The notes beneath the pieces are model-generated. The model had not been told where the DNA came from, did not search any database, and saw only the letters and a list, made by a program, of their open reading frames with translations. A stretch of DNA of 64,000 nucleotides from Gammaproteobacteria bacterium 28-57-27 (lineage in GTDB: Bacteria; Pseudomonadota; Gammaproteobacteria; Halothiobacillales; Halothiobacillaceae): assembly GCA_002281735.1 (NCBI GenBank), contig NCGK01000001.1, forward strand, positions 186,001 to 250,000, written 5' to 3'. How positions within the stretch are numbered: position 1 is the stretch's first letter; every line of letters begins with the position of its first letter. Below, piece after piece: positions 55,747 to 64,000 of this stretch. The translations under genes and the position numbers were made by a program.

Positions 55747-56208
55747 CTACAATTGAAGTCGTCGATAAAGCACGAGATGCAATAAAACCCACAGTAATGC
55801 GGCCGTTATTGTGGTGTTTACAACGCCGAATAATCCCGCTGAAGGCAATAACAACGACAGAATGCCGTACTGCATCAAACTCAGTACGGCAACCCAAACC
55901 GCTTGCTGAAACACGGAAAAAGTCAAAAGCAAACGTCGTGTTGCAAGGGTTAAAGCACTCGCCAGAGTAAAAATAAGCGCATGCGTACCCAATGGTGTGC
56001 TATTTGCGGCATCCAGAAATAAACCTGCACTCCACGCCAGGCCAATGCCCATCATGCTGGGGAGATACAAAACCCAAAACACCACCATGACCAGCAACCA
56101 CGGAGCACGCCATGCACTCAGTTCAGAGGGTAGGGGAATCAACTCAAGCAGCAAAGCCAGAATAAGACTACCCACCACCATCAAGCCTAAAGCCAATTTA
56201 TTGCGCAT
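55747..56208 (-). CDS. mreD: Rod shape-determining protein MreD
   Basis: A 153-aa membrane protein with five to six hydrophobic helices and no other domain; it is identified from size, hydropathy and position after mreC. Conserved features include RAPWLLVMVVFWVLYLP and GLAWSAGLFLDAANSTPLG. It works with MreC, MreB, RodA and PBP2 in side-wall growth. It overlaps mreC by 11 bp. Confidence 0.92.
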   Translation of the reverse strand: MRNKLALGLMVVGSLILALLLELIPLPSELSAWRAPWLLVMVVFWVLYLPSMMGIGLAWSAGLFLDAANSTPLGTHALIFTLASALTLATRRLLLTFSVFQQAVWVAVLSLMQYGILSLLLPSAGLFGVVNTTITAALLWVLLHLVLYRRLQL

Positions 56209-57160
56209 GTGTTGGAGTCTGGGCGGGAGTCTTTTCGGGCTTCACGCTCGGTGCAGGGGGTGGTGGCAGTAGCGGCAATGACCTACTCTCTGGCGTGCTC
56301 GCCGCGGAGGGCTCAGATAACTCGGGTGGCGTGACATGTGGTTCACGCATCCACACCAACACCACATCGCGCACATCATGCAGTTCGGCCATGGGGCGCG
56401 CGCGGATATCAGCAAAAGCTCCGCTTTGCTCAGGTGAAATACGGGTAATCGAGGCCACGGGGAAGCCCTCCGGAAAGCCTCCACCCAAGCCTGAAGTGAG
56501 CAACACATCGCCAACCACCACATCGGCCTGCTTGGGCAGATGATGCACGCTGACCTCATCCAATATCCCAGCCCCCTGCACAATACCGCGCAGCCCAGAG
56601 CGTGCCACGCGCACCGGAATCGCATGTCGCTCATTGGTCAGGGGTAGGATTTCAGCCGTGTTGGCTCCCACGTGCTGCACCTGTCCAAGTACTCCTGTAC
56701 CCAATAGAGCCGCTTGCCCCACATACACGCCGTCACGCGCACCACGGTTGATTAAAATCGTTGGGTTGTTGGTATCCGTGGCGTTACGTAAAACCTGAGC
56801 CAGCATCACATCAACTTCCAGCGCTGCTACCGCATTCAGCGCCTGCCGCAGACGTTTGTTTTCCTGCTCCACCGACCAGAAGGTTTGCATCTGCGCCTGC
56901 AGGAGCTTGTTATTGGCCTCAAGTTGCTGATTTTCTGAATCAAGTGCCTCGCGCGAGCGTAGAGCATCGCGAGTATCTTGCCAAAACTGCCTAGGAAAAG
57001 AGGCTGCACGCTGCATCGGTTCAAGCAGACTCATCAAACCACCACGTAACCCTTCCAGCAAGTGCAACCGTGAGTCGGCCAAATACACACCCACGGCCGC
57101 AAGAAGCAACATAGCCAACCAAACTGGTCGGCTGTGTGCGCTGCGAAAAAGGCTGGCCAC
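56198..57160 (-). CDS. mreC: Rod shape-determining protein MreC
   Basis: A 320-aa bitopic protein: one membrane helix (PVWLAMLLLAAVGVYLAD), a coiled coil (about residues 60-100) and a periplasmic beta domain with LINRGARDGVYVGQAALL, GVLGQVQHVGANTAEILPL and LLTSGLGGGFPEGFPVA. The C-terminal tail is Pro/Ser/Thr-rich and longer than usual. It starts with GTG, 50 bp after mreB, and is followed by mreD with an overlap. Confidence 0.93.
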   Translation of the reverse strand: MASLFRSAHSRPVWLAMLLLAAVGVYLADSRLHLLEGLRGGLMSLLEPMQRAASFPRQFWQDTRDALRSREALDSENQQLEANNKLLQAQMQTFWSVEQENKRLRQALNAVAALEVDVMLAQVLRNATDTNNPTILINRGARDGVYVGQAALLGTGVLGQVQHVGANTAEILPLTNERHAIPVRVARSGLRGIVQGAGILDEVSVHHLPKQADVVVGDVLLTSGLGGGFPEGFPVASITRISPEQSGAFADIRARPMAELHDVRDVVLVWMREPHVTPPELSEPSAASTPESRSLPLLPPPPAPSVKPEKTPAQTPTHAQ

Positions 57161-57209
57161 TTTAACGCTCTAATATGCGATGTTTGGCATGGCGGGCGGT
57201 GGATCCAGG

Positions 57210-58364
<1,155 letters not shown>

Positions 58365-58411
58365 CTACATTCCGGAGTCAGTTTTTAGACTCAATGCAAG
58401 ACGAGCCCATT

Positions 58412-58699
58412 ATGTCGATTACACCTACCGAGGTGATGAAAATCGCCCATCTCGCCCGCATGTCGATCCATCCTGATGATGTCGAGCGCTACGCGCAAGA
58501 TCTTTCTGGCATTCTCGACTTGGTGGCGCACATGAATCAAATCGACGTGCAAGGCGTTGAACCTATGGCACACCCGCTGGACATGAGCCAGCGCCTGCGC
58601 GCCGACCTGGTCACAGAACCTAATCAGCGCGAACTGTTGCAGCGCCATGCGCCCGCCGTCGAAAACGGCCTGTTTCTCGTGCCTAAAGTTATTGAATAG
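58412..58699 (+). CDS. gatC: Asp/Glu-tRNA amidotransferase subunit C
   Basis: A 95-aa subunit that wraps around GatA and stabilises GatAB. Conserved phrases: EVMKIAHLARMSIHPDDVERYAQD and MAHPLDMSQRLRADLV. The ATG at 58412 is chosen by alignment; an ATG 6 codons earlier is possible. It is followed by gatA after 12 bp. Presence of GatCAB implies indirect synthesis of Gln-tRNA and/or Asn-tRNA. Confidence 0.93.
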   Translation: MSITPTEVMKIAHLARMSIHPDDVERYAQDLSGILDLVAHMNQIDVQGVEPMAHPLDMSQRLRADLVTEPNQRELLQRHAPAVENGLFLVPKVIE

Positions 58700-58711
58700 G
58701 GTGGTTAAATA

Positions 58712-60175
58712 ATGAGCTCACTCCATTGTAAAAGCCTCACCGAACTGCGTGGGATGCTGGATGAAAAGCAGATTTCGGCTCAGGAGCTTGCGCAGCACTT
58801 TATCCAGCGTATCCAAACGCTCGATGGCGCGCTGAATAGCTTTGTTAGTGTGACCGCAGAACAAGCCTTGCTCTCTGCACAACAGGCTGACCGCCGGATT
58901 GCGGCCGGGGAGGTCAATGCGCTGACCGGCATTCCGTTGGCGCATAAAGATATTTTCTGCACCCAGGGCATTAAAACCTCCTGCGGCTCACGCATGTTGG
59001 ACAATTTTATTGCGCCGTATGACGCCACCGTGGTTGAGCGTTTGCAGCAGGCGGGCACGGTGATGCTGGGCAAGCTGAATATGGATGAGTTCGCCATGGG
59101 CTCGACCAGTGAGTCCAGTTTTTACGGCGCCACCAAAAACCCTTGGGACACGCAAGCCGTGCCCGGTGGCTCTTCGGGTGGCTCTGCGGCGGCGATTGCA
59201 GCGGGGCTGACTCCCGTGGCCACCGGCACAGACACGGGCGGCTCGATTCGCCAGCCTGCCGCATATTGCGGTATCACCGGGCTCAAGCCGACGTATGGGC
59301 GGGTGTCACGCTTTGGCATGATTGCCTATGCATCATCCTTGGATCAGGGTGGCCCGATGGCGCGCTCGGCCGAGGATTGCGCTTTGTTGCTGAATGTCAT
59401 GGCGGGCTTCGATCCGCGTGATTCCACCAGTAGCGAACAAGCCAGCGAGGATTACAGCGCGCAGCTCAATGTTGATTTAACCGGGCTTAAAATCGGCCTG
59501 CCGCGCGAATATTTCGGCGCAGGTTTGGATGCAGGCGTTGCCCAGGTGATTGAGGCGGCGATTGCCGAATTCCGCAAGCTGGGGGCTGAGGTATGCGAAG
59601 TCAGCCTGCCCAACAGCGAACTGGCGATTCCCGCCTACTACGTGATTGCGCCCGCTGAGGCGTCGTCCAATCTTTCGCGCTTTGATGGTGTGCGTTTCGG
59701 CCATCGTTGCGACGCGCCCAAGGATTTGACTGATCTGTATGAGCGTTCACGCGCCGAAGGTTTTGGCGATGAAGTCAAGCGCCGCATCATGATCGGAACC
59801 TACGCGTTATCGTCCGGCTATTACGATGCGTATTACCTCAAGGCGCAGCGTGTGCGTCGTCTGATTGCCGACGATTTCCAGCGCGTATTGTCTGAGGTTG
59901 ACGTGATTATGGGCCCGGTCACACCGAGCGTGGCGCCGAACTTGGGTGAATCACTCAAAGACCCGGTAGCGATGTATTTATCCGATATTTACACCGTGCC
60001 CGTAAACTTGGCCGGGTTGCCTGCCATTTCGATTCCTGTGGGCTTTGCGCAAGGCCGTCCGGTTGGTTTGCAAGTGATTGGCAAGGCATTTGCTGAAAGC
60101 CGCTTGTTGAATATCGCGCACCGTTTCCAGCAAGCGACGGATTGGCATCGGCAGATACCGCCAGCGTTTAAATGA
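58712..60175 (+). CDS. gatA: Asp/Glu-tRNA amidotransferase subunit A
   Basis: A 487-aa amidase that releases ammonia from glutamine for the GatB site. The Ser-cisSer-Lys triad is present: Lys in [14 protein letters not shown], and the two serines in [15 protein letters not shown] and [15 protein letters not shown]. Length is normal. It is the second gene of gatCAB; a CACAGAG repeat separates it from gatB. Confidence 0.96.
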   Translation: MSSLHCKSLTELRGMLDEKQISAQELAQHFIQRIQTLDGALNSFVSVTAEQALLSAQQADRRIAAGEVNALTGIPLAHKDIFCTQGIKTSCGSRMLDNFIAPYDATVVERLQQAGTVMLGKLNMDEFAMGSTSESSFYGATKNPWDTQAVPGGSSGGSAAAIAAGLTPVATGTDTGGSIRQPAAYCGITGLKPTYGRVSRFGMIAYASSLDQGGPMARSAEDCALLLNVMAGFDPRDSTSSEQASEDYSAQLNVDLTGLKIGLPREYFGAGLDAGVAQVIEAAIAEFRKLGAEVCEVSLPNSELAIPAYYVIAPAEASSNLSRFDGVRFGHRCDAPKDLTDLYERSRAEGFGDEVKRRIMIGTYALSSGYYDAYYLKAQRVRRLIADDFQRVLSEVDVIMGPVTPSVAPNLGESLKDPVAMYLSDIYTVPVNLAGLPAISIPVGFAQGRPVGLQVIGKAFAESRLLNIAHRFQQATDWHRQIPPAFK

Positions 60176-60194
60176 ACCAGCGTTTATAAAAATG

Positions 60195-60270
60195 AGTCAC
60201 AGAGATCACAGAGCACACAGAGGTCAATCCAAACTGCTTGACCTCTGTGCTCTCTGTGTCCTCTGTGGCT
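60195..60270. repeat. CACAGAG-family inverted repeat, copy 3
   Basis: AGTCACAGAGATCACAGAGC and its inverted partner CTCTGTGTCCTCTGTGGCT frame a centre with GAGGTCAA/TTGACCTC, so the whole can form one long hairpin. It lies between gatA and gatB. A further partial right arm (CTTCCTCTGCGGCTAA) follows near 60307. Confidence 0.82.
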
Positions 60271-60337
60271 AAGTCAGGATTATTGAGTTTGGGGCACTTC
60301 AGCTCTGCTTCCTCTGCGGCTAAACAGGATTAAAACC

Positions 60338-61774
60338 ATGCAATGGGAAACCGTTATCGGGCTTGAGATTCACGCCCAACTTGCCACCAAAAGCAAAATC
60401 TTTTCCGGCTCCTCCACCGCCTTTGGTGCCGAGCCGAACACGCAAGCCAATGTCGTGGATCTGGGTATGCCTGGCAGCTTGCCTGTATTGAATGCCGAAG
60501 CCGTACGTCTGGCAGTCACTTTTGGCTTGGCGATCAACGCGGTGGTGAATCGCCGCTCCATTTTTGCGCGCAAAAACTACTTTTATCCTGATCTACCCAA
60601 GGGTTATCAGATCAGCCAGATGGATTTGCCCATCGTGGCGCGCGGTGAAGTTCACGTTGAAATGGACGACGGCACGCACAAAACCGTCGGCCTGACCCGT
60701 GCGCATCTGGAAGAAGACGCGGGCAAGTCCTTGCACGAAGATTTTCACAATATGACCGGCATCGACCTGAACCGCGCAGGTACACCACTGCTGGAAATTG
60801 TGTCTGACCCCGACATGCGCTCGGCCAAGGAGGCCGTGGCCTATGCCAAAACCATTCACAGCCTGGTGCGCTATTTGGGCATGTGCGACGGCAATATGCA
60901 GGAAGGCTCGTTCCGCGTGGATGCCAACGTGTCGGTACGTCCCAAGGGTCAGGCTGAGTTTGGTACTCGTGCCGAAGTCAAAAACGTCAACTCCTTCCGC
61001 TTTCTGGAGCGCGCCATCAACTTTGAAGTTGAGCGCCAGATTGATGTCTTGGAAGGCGGCGGTACGGTGGTGCAGGAAACCCGTCTGTACGACCCGGACC
61101 GGGATGAAACCCGCTCCATGCGCAGCAAGGAAGAAGCGCATGACTACCGCTATTTCCCTGATCCCGACCTTTTGCCTGTCGTGCTGGGTGAAGCTTTTAT
61201 TGAGTCCGTGCGCGCCGGGTTGCCAGAGCTACCACAACAGAAAAAGCAGCGCTTTGTCGAGCACTACGCTCTATCAGCGTATGACGCCAACCTCCTGACC
61301 GCAGAGCGCGAGCTGGCCGATTACTTCGAGAACGCGCTCAAGGTGGCGGGTTGTGAACCTAAACTTGCCGCCAACTGGGTGATGGGGGAGGTCTCCGCCG
61401 CGCTTAACAAGGCCGGGCTGGACATTGCGCACAGCCCGGTCACGGCCAACATGCTTGGCGGTTTGCTGGCGCGCATTGCCGACAATACCCTCTCAGGCAA
61501 GCTGGCCAAGGAAGTGTTTGAAGCGATGTGGGCGGGCGAGGGCGACGCGGATGCCATCATTGAGAAAAAGGGTCTGAAGCAAATTACCGATGAAGGCGCG
61601 ATTGCAGCCATTGTTGACGCTGCACTGGCACAGTTCCCCGAACAGGTTGCTGAATTCCGTTCCGGCAAGGACAAGGTGTTTGGTTTTCTGGTTGGCCAGG
61701 TGATGAAGGCCGCCAAGGGCAAGGCTAATCCTGCGCAATTGAATGCCGTTTTAAAGCAACGTTTGGAGAGCTGA
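60338..61774 (+). CDS. gatB: Asp/Glu-tRNA amidotransferase subunit B
   Basis: The 478-aa kinase/transamidase subunit that activates the misacylated amino acid on the tRNA. Signature: [21 protein letters not shown], then [15 protein letters not shown] and [18 protein letters not shown], and [15 protein letters not shown]. The C-terminal tail domain (YqeY-like, [12 protein letters not shown]) is complete. It ends 1 bp before hslO. The repeat-containing 160-bp gap from gatA is unusually long for this operon. Confidence 0.96.
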   Translation: MQWETVIGLEIHAQLATKSKIFSGSSTAFGAEPNTQANVVDLGMPGSLPVLNAEAVRLAVTFGLAINAVVNRRSIFARKNYFYPDLPKGYQISQMDLPIVARGEVHVEMDDGTHKTVGLTRAHLEEDAGKSLHEDFHNMTGIDLNRAGTPLLEIVSDPDMRSAKEAVAYAKTIHSLVRYLGMCDGNMQEGSFRVDANVSVRPKGQAEFGTRAEVKNVNSFRFLERAINFEVERQIDVLEGGGTVVQETRLYDPDRDETRSMRSKEEAHDYRYFPDPDLLPVVLGEAFIESVRAGLPELPQQKKQRFVEHYALSAYDANLLTAERELADYFENALKVAGCEPKLAANWVMGEVSAALNKAGLDIAHSPVTANMLGGLLARIADNTLSGKLAKEVFEAMWAGEGDADAIIEKKGLKQITDEGAIAAIVDAALAQFPEQVAEFRSGKDKVFGFLVGQVMKAAKGKANPAQLNAVLKQRLES

Positions 61775-61775
61775 A

Positions 61776-62714
61776 GTGAACGCCAAGGATCAACTGCATC
61801 GTTTCATCTTTTTAGGTACACAAGGCGATGAGCGTCTTGCGCCGGTGCGTGGCGAGCTGGTGCAGCTGGATCGTTCCTGGCAAGCCTTGCTGGATCGTAG
61901 CAAATACCCACCCGCCGTGGCCGAGCTGTTGGGGGAAGCCGCTGTTGCGGCTGTGTTGCTAGCCGCCACCCTGAAAATTGACGGCAAGTTGACCTTGCAG
62001 ATCGTGAGCGACACGCCCATCAGTGAGCGCACCCACGCAGCCGGAAAGCCTTTGGCAGTCCATCTTTTGGTGATGCAAGTCACCTCCAAACGCGAATTGC
62101 GAGGCCTCGCACGTTGGCATGGAGATGCACTTGCGGATGACACACGCGGTTTGAAATTACTGGCGGGCGGGCGGCTGGTGATGACCATCGAAACTGCGCG
62201 CGGCGAGCGTTATCAAGGCATTGTTCCCCTTGAAGGTGAGCGCTTGGCACATGCCTTGCAAGGCTACTTTGAACGCTCCGAGCAATTGCCTACGCGTTTA
62301 TGGCTGGAGGCTGATCTACATCATGCGACCGGTTTATTGGTGCAGAAAATGCCGGAACACCATGCGGCGGTAGACGATGAAGACTGGGCGCGCATTGTTG
62401 CACTGGCTGATACGGTGACGCGTGATGAGTTACTGGACTTACCGGCGGAAACCTTGTTGCGTCGCTTGTTTCATGAGGAAGATCGGCGCATCTACACGCC
62501 GGAGCACGTTCACTTTATGTGCACATGCACACGCGAGCGGGTGGGCGACATGCTGCGCGGCCTGGGTCATGAAGAAGTCGCCAATACGCTGGCCGAGCTG
62601 GGGGAGATTGAGGTGGATTGTGAGTTTTGCAATGCCCGTTATGTGTTTGATGCGGTGGATGCGGCGGCCTTGTTTGTGGACTTGCCGCATTCGAGTGCGC
62701 AAGGGCTGCATTGA
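61776..62714 (+). CDS. hslO: Redox-regulated chaperone Hsp33
   Basis: A 312-aa cytoplasmic holdase activated by oxidative unfolding. The N-terminal domain contains LHRFIFLGTQGDERLAPVRG. The redox zinc site is complete: CTC in HFMCTCTRERV and CEFC in VDCEFCNARYVF. It starts with GTG, just after the gatB stop, and is probably co-transcribed with it. Confidence 0.94.
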   Translation: MNAKDQLHRFIFLGTQGDERLAPVRGELVQLDRSWQALLDRSKYPPAVAELLGEAAVAAVLLAATLKIDGKLTLQIVSDTPISERTHAAGKPLAVHLLVMQVTSKRELRGLARWHGDALADDTRGLKLLAGGRLVMTIETARGERYQGIVPLEGERLAHALQGYFERSEQLPTRLWLEADLHHATGLLVQKMPEHHAAVDDEDWARIVALADTVTRDELLDLPAETLLRRLFHEEDRRIYTPEHVHFMCTCTRERVGDMLRGLGHEEVANTLAELGEIEVDCEFCNARYVFDAVDAAALFVDLPHSSAQGLH

Positions 62715-62723
62715 TGCCAATGC

Positions 62724-62780
62724 GTAGAGTGCGCCGCGCGCACCGATCCGGCGGGTGATGGTGCGCACGGCGCACCCTAC
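62724..62780. repeat. GTAGGGTGCGC-type inverted repeat
   Basis: GTAGAGTGCGCCGCGCGCACC faces GGTGCGCACGGCGCACCCTAC with a few mismatches. It is a common extragenic palindrome of Pseudomonadota. It lies right after hslO. Confidence 0.8.
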
Positions 62781-62813
62781 GAGTGCCCTCGCCCACGAGG
62801 GGCGAGGGCACTC
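62781..62813. repeat. Perfect 14-bp stem-loop
   Basis: GAGTGCCCTCGCCC (62781-62794) pairs exactly with GGGCGAGGGCACTC (62800-62813) around ACGAG. No T-run follows on either strand, so a simple terminator is unlikely. It directly abuts the preceding repeat. Confidence 0.75.
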
Positions 62814-62842
62814 AAAACACGCTTTGAATAGAGGATGACAGC

Positions 62843-64000
62843 ATGAGTGATGAGGTTTCTGCGGGCGACGACATCACGGCGGGCTGGGGCAACAAGGCAC
62901 CGCAGCGTCAGGAAAAGGACGAGCAGTTGCGCCGTTTACACCTGCTTGACGAGGAAGTTGAACGCATCATTTTGGCGCGTCAACATCCGGTGACCGGGCT
63001 CTTGCCCGCCAGCACCGCTGTGAGTGCGCATGGCGATTACACCGATGCGTGGGTGCGTGACAATGTGTACAGCATTCTCGCGGTGTGGGGTATGGGGCTG
63101 GCCTACCGGCGTGCCGACCTTGATCCGGCGCGCACCTATTTGCTCGAGCAAAGTGTGGTCAAGCTGATGCGTGGCCTGTTGTTCGCCATGATGCGCCAAG
63201 CGCACAAGGTCGAAGCGTTCAAGAAATCCCAGAACGCACTGGATGCGCTGCACGCCAAATACGACACCAAAACCGGTGGCGAAGTGGTTGGCGATGCAGC
63301 CTGGGGGCATTTGCAGATTGATGCGACTTCACTCTATCTGCTGATGCTGGCGCAAATGACCGCCTCTGGCCTGCGCATTGTGTTCAATCAGGACGAAGTC
63401 GATTTTGTGCAAAACCTTGTGTACTACATCGGGCGCGCCTATTCGACACCCGATTTCGGCATTTGGGAGCGTGGCCACAAAACCAACCACGGCATTCGCG
63501 AGCTGAACTCCAGCTCCATCGGGATGGCGCTGGCCGCGTTGGAAGCTATGAACGGCTTCGACCTGTACGGTGGCGAGGGTGATGAAAAGTCAACCGTGCA
63601 TGTTTTGCTGGATGAAATTGCACGCACGGAAATCACGCTAAAAACCTTGTTGCCGCGCGAGTCGAACTCAAAGGAGGTCGATGCTGCCTTGCTGTCCGTG
63701 ATCGGTTTTCCGGCGTTTGCCGTGCGCAATATGGCGATTGTGGAGCAAACCCAGCGCGATGTAGTGAACAAGCTACAAGGGGCATTCGGCTGCAAACGTT
63801 TTTTATTGGATGGTCACCAAACCGTCTTAGAAGATCAATCCCGGTTGCATTACGAGCCGCATGAACTCAAGCAATTTGAGCATATTGAGGCCGAATGGCC
63901 ACTATTTTTCACTTATTTGCTGCTGAATAATCTTTTTCTTGGTAAATCGGTCGCCGCAAATTTTTATCGTGAAGCCCTTAATCGCCTGACGATTAAACAG
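62843..64000 (+). CDS. Glycoside hydrolase family 15 / phosphorylase-kinase-like protein, N-terminal part
   Basis: The frame is open from the ATG at 62843 (GAGG 8 bp upstream) to the window end, giving 386 residues with no stop. It contains [22 protein letters not shown] and [19 protein letters not shown], then [34 protein letters not shown], which match the GH15-like domain of phosphorylase kinase alpha/beta subunits and their bacterial relatives. It has no signal peptide. The bacterial proteins probably act on alpha-glucans; the exact reaction is not known. The remainder lies outside the window. Confidence 0.88.
   Translation, partial: MSDEVSAGDDITAGWGNKAPQRQEKDEQLRRLHLLDEEVERIILARQHPVTGLLPASTAVSAHGDYTDAWVRDNVYSILAVWGMGLAYRRADLDPARTYLLEQSVVKLMRGLLFAMMRQAHKVEAFKKSQNALDALHAKYDTKTGGEVVGDAAWGHLQIDATSLYLLMLAQMTASGLRIVFNQDEVDFVQNLVYYIGRAYSTPDFGIWERGHKTNHGIRELNSSSIGMALAALEAMNGFDLYGGEGDEKSTVHVLLDEIARTEITLKTLLPRESNSKEVDAALLSVIGFPAFAVRNMAIVEQTQRDVVNKLQGAFGCKRFLLDGHQTVLEDQSRLHYEPHELKQFEHIEAEWPLFFTYLLLNNLFLGKSVAANFYREALNRLTIKQ

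Noticed and set aside
62843-63795. Minus-strand open frames over the GH15-like region (62936-63310, 63439-63795)
   Set aside because: The plus-strand frame is open without stop from 62843 to the window end and shows clear family motifs.

Overview
The window looks like a chromosomal segment of a Gram-negative member of the Pseudomonadota, most likely a gammaproteobacterium. This rests on the housekeeping set: a PBP1b-type murein polymerase, YoaA helicase, TrhP/YegQ tRNA hydroxylation protein, LptFG, ParC, HtpX, RecN, NadK, MreBCD, GatCAB and Hsp33. The lifestyle looks environmental and metal-exposed (nickel/cobalt, arsenic and copper genes). I cannot name the genus from the sequence alone.

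Region 1 (1-18.4 kb) is mostly housekeeping: PBP1b C-terminus, a TPR lipoprotein, yoaA, dps, a DUF1631 protein, trhP, lptFG, parC and htpX. It then holds a secreted lipoprotein that resembles leukocidin/haemolysin pore-forming toxins, followed by katG. Both dps and katG have OxyR-like half-sites in front of them.

Region 2 (18.7-28.6 kb) is the main accessory feature. A complete 9,408-bp Tn3-family transposon (18811-28218) has inserted into a cytochrome c' gene and left a 5-bp ATACC target duplication; removing it restores one 151-aa frame. Its cargo is an apparent nickel/cobalt module: a CsoR/RcnR-type sensor, an RcnA-type exporter with a large inserted domain, a P1B-type ATPase with an atypical SPA membrane motif, a HupE/UreJ-type permease, a membrane-anchored protein and a YqaA/DedA-like protein. 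Two 15-bp operator-like sites of the RcnR/CsoR type lie in front of the two outward-facing arms, so the one repressor could control the whole cargo. tnpR, a probable res site and tnpA complete the element.

Region 3 (28.7-38 kb) holds a cytochrome b gene, a thiopurine methyltransferase gene, a remnant of a large DNA methyltransferase, recN, nadK and tRNA-Arg(CCU). These are followed by a more AT-rich three-gene surface-polysaccharide cluster (two glycosyltransferases and a sulfotransferase).

Region 4 (38-43.9 kb) is an arsenic cluster. A leftward operon encodes a degenerate metallo-beta-lactamase-fold protein, a cation diffusion facilitator, a small Cys-tailed protein and the ACR3 arsenite exporter. 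It diverges from gap-arsJ, the pathway that makes and exports 1-arseno-3-phosphoglycerate. The gap-arsJ spacer has been invaded by nested repeats.

Region 5 (44-64 kb) contains a secreted alpha/beta hydrolase, small redox enzymes, ldhA, a 142-bp multi-hairpin element, a MacAB-like efflux operon and a copper-type TonB receptor with a Spy/CpxP-like protein. It continues with gcvH, dgkA, mreBCD, gatCAB, hslO and the start of a GH15-type enzyme. A CACAGAG-rich inverted repeat recurs three times in the window, each time between two co-directional genes.
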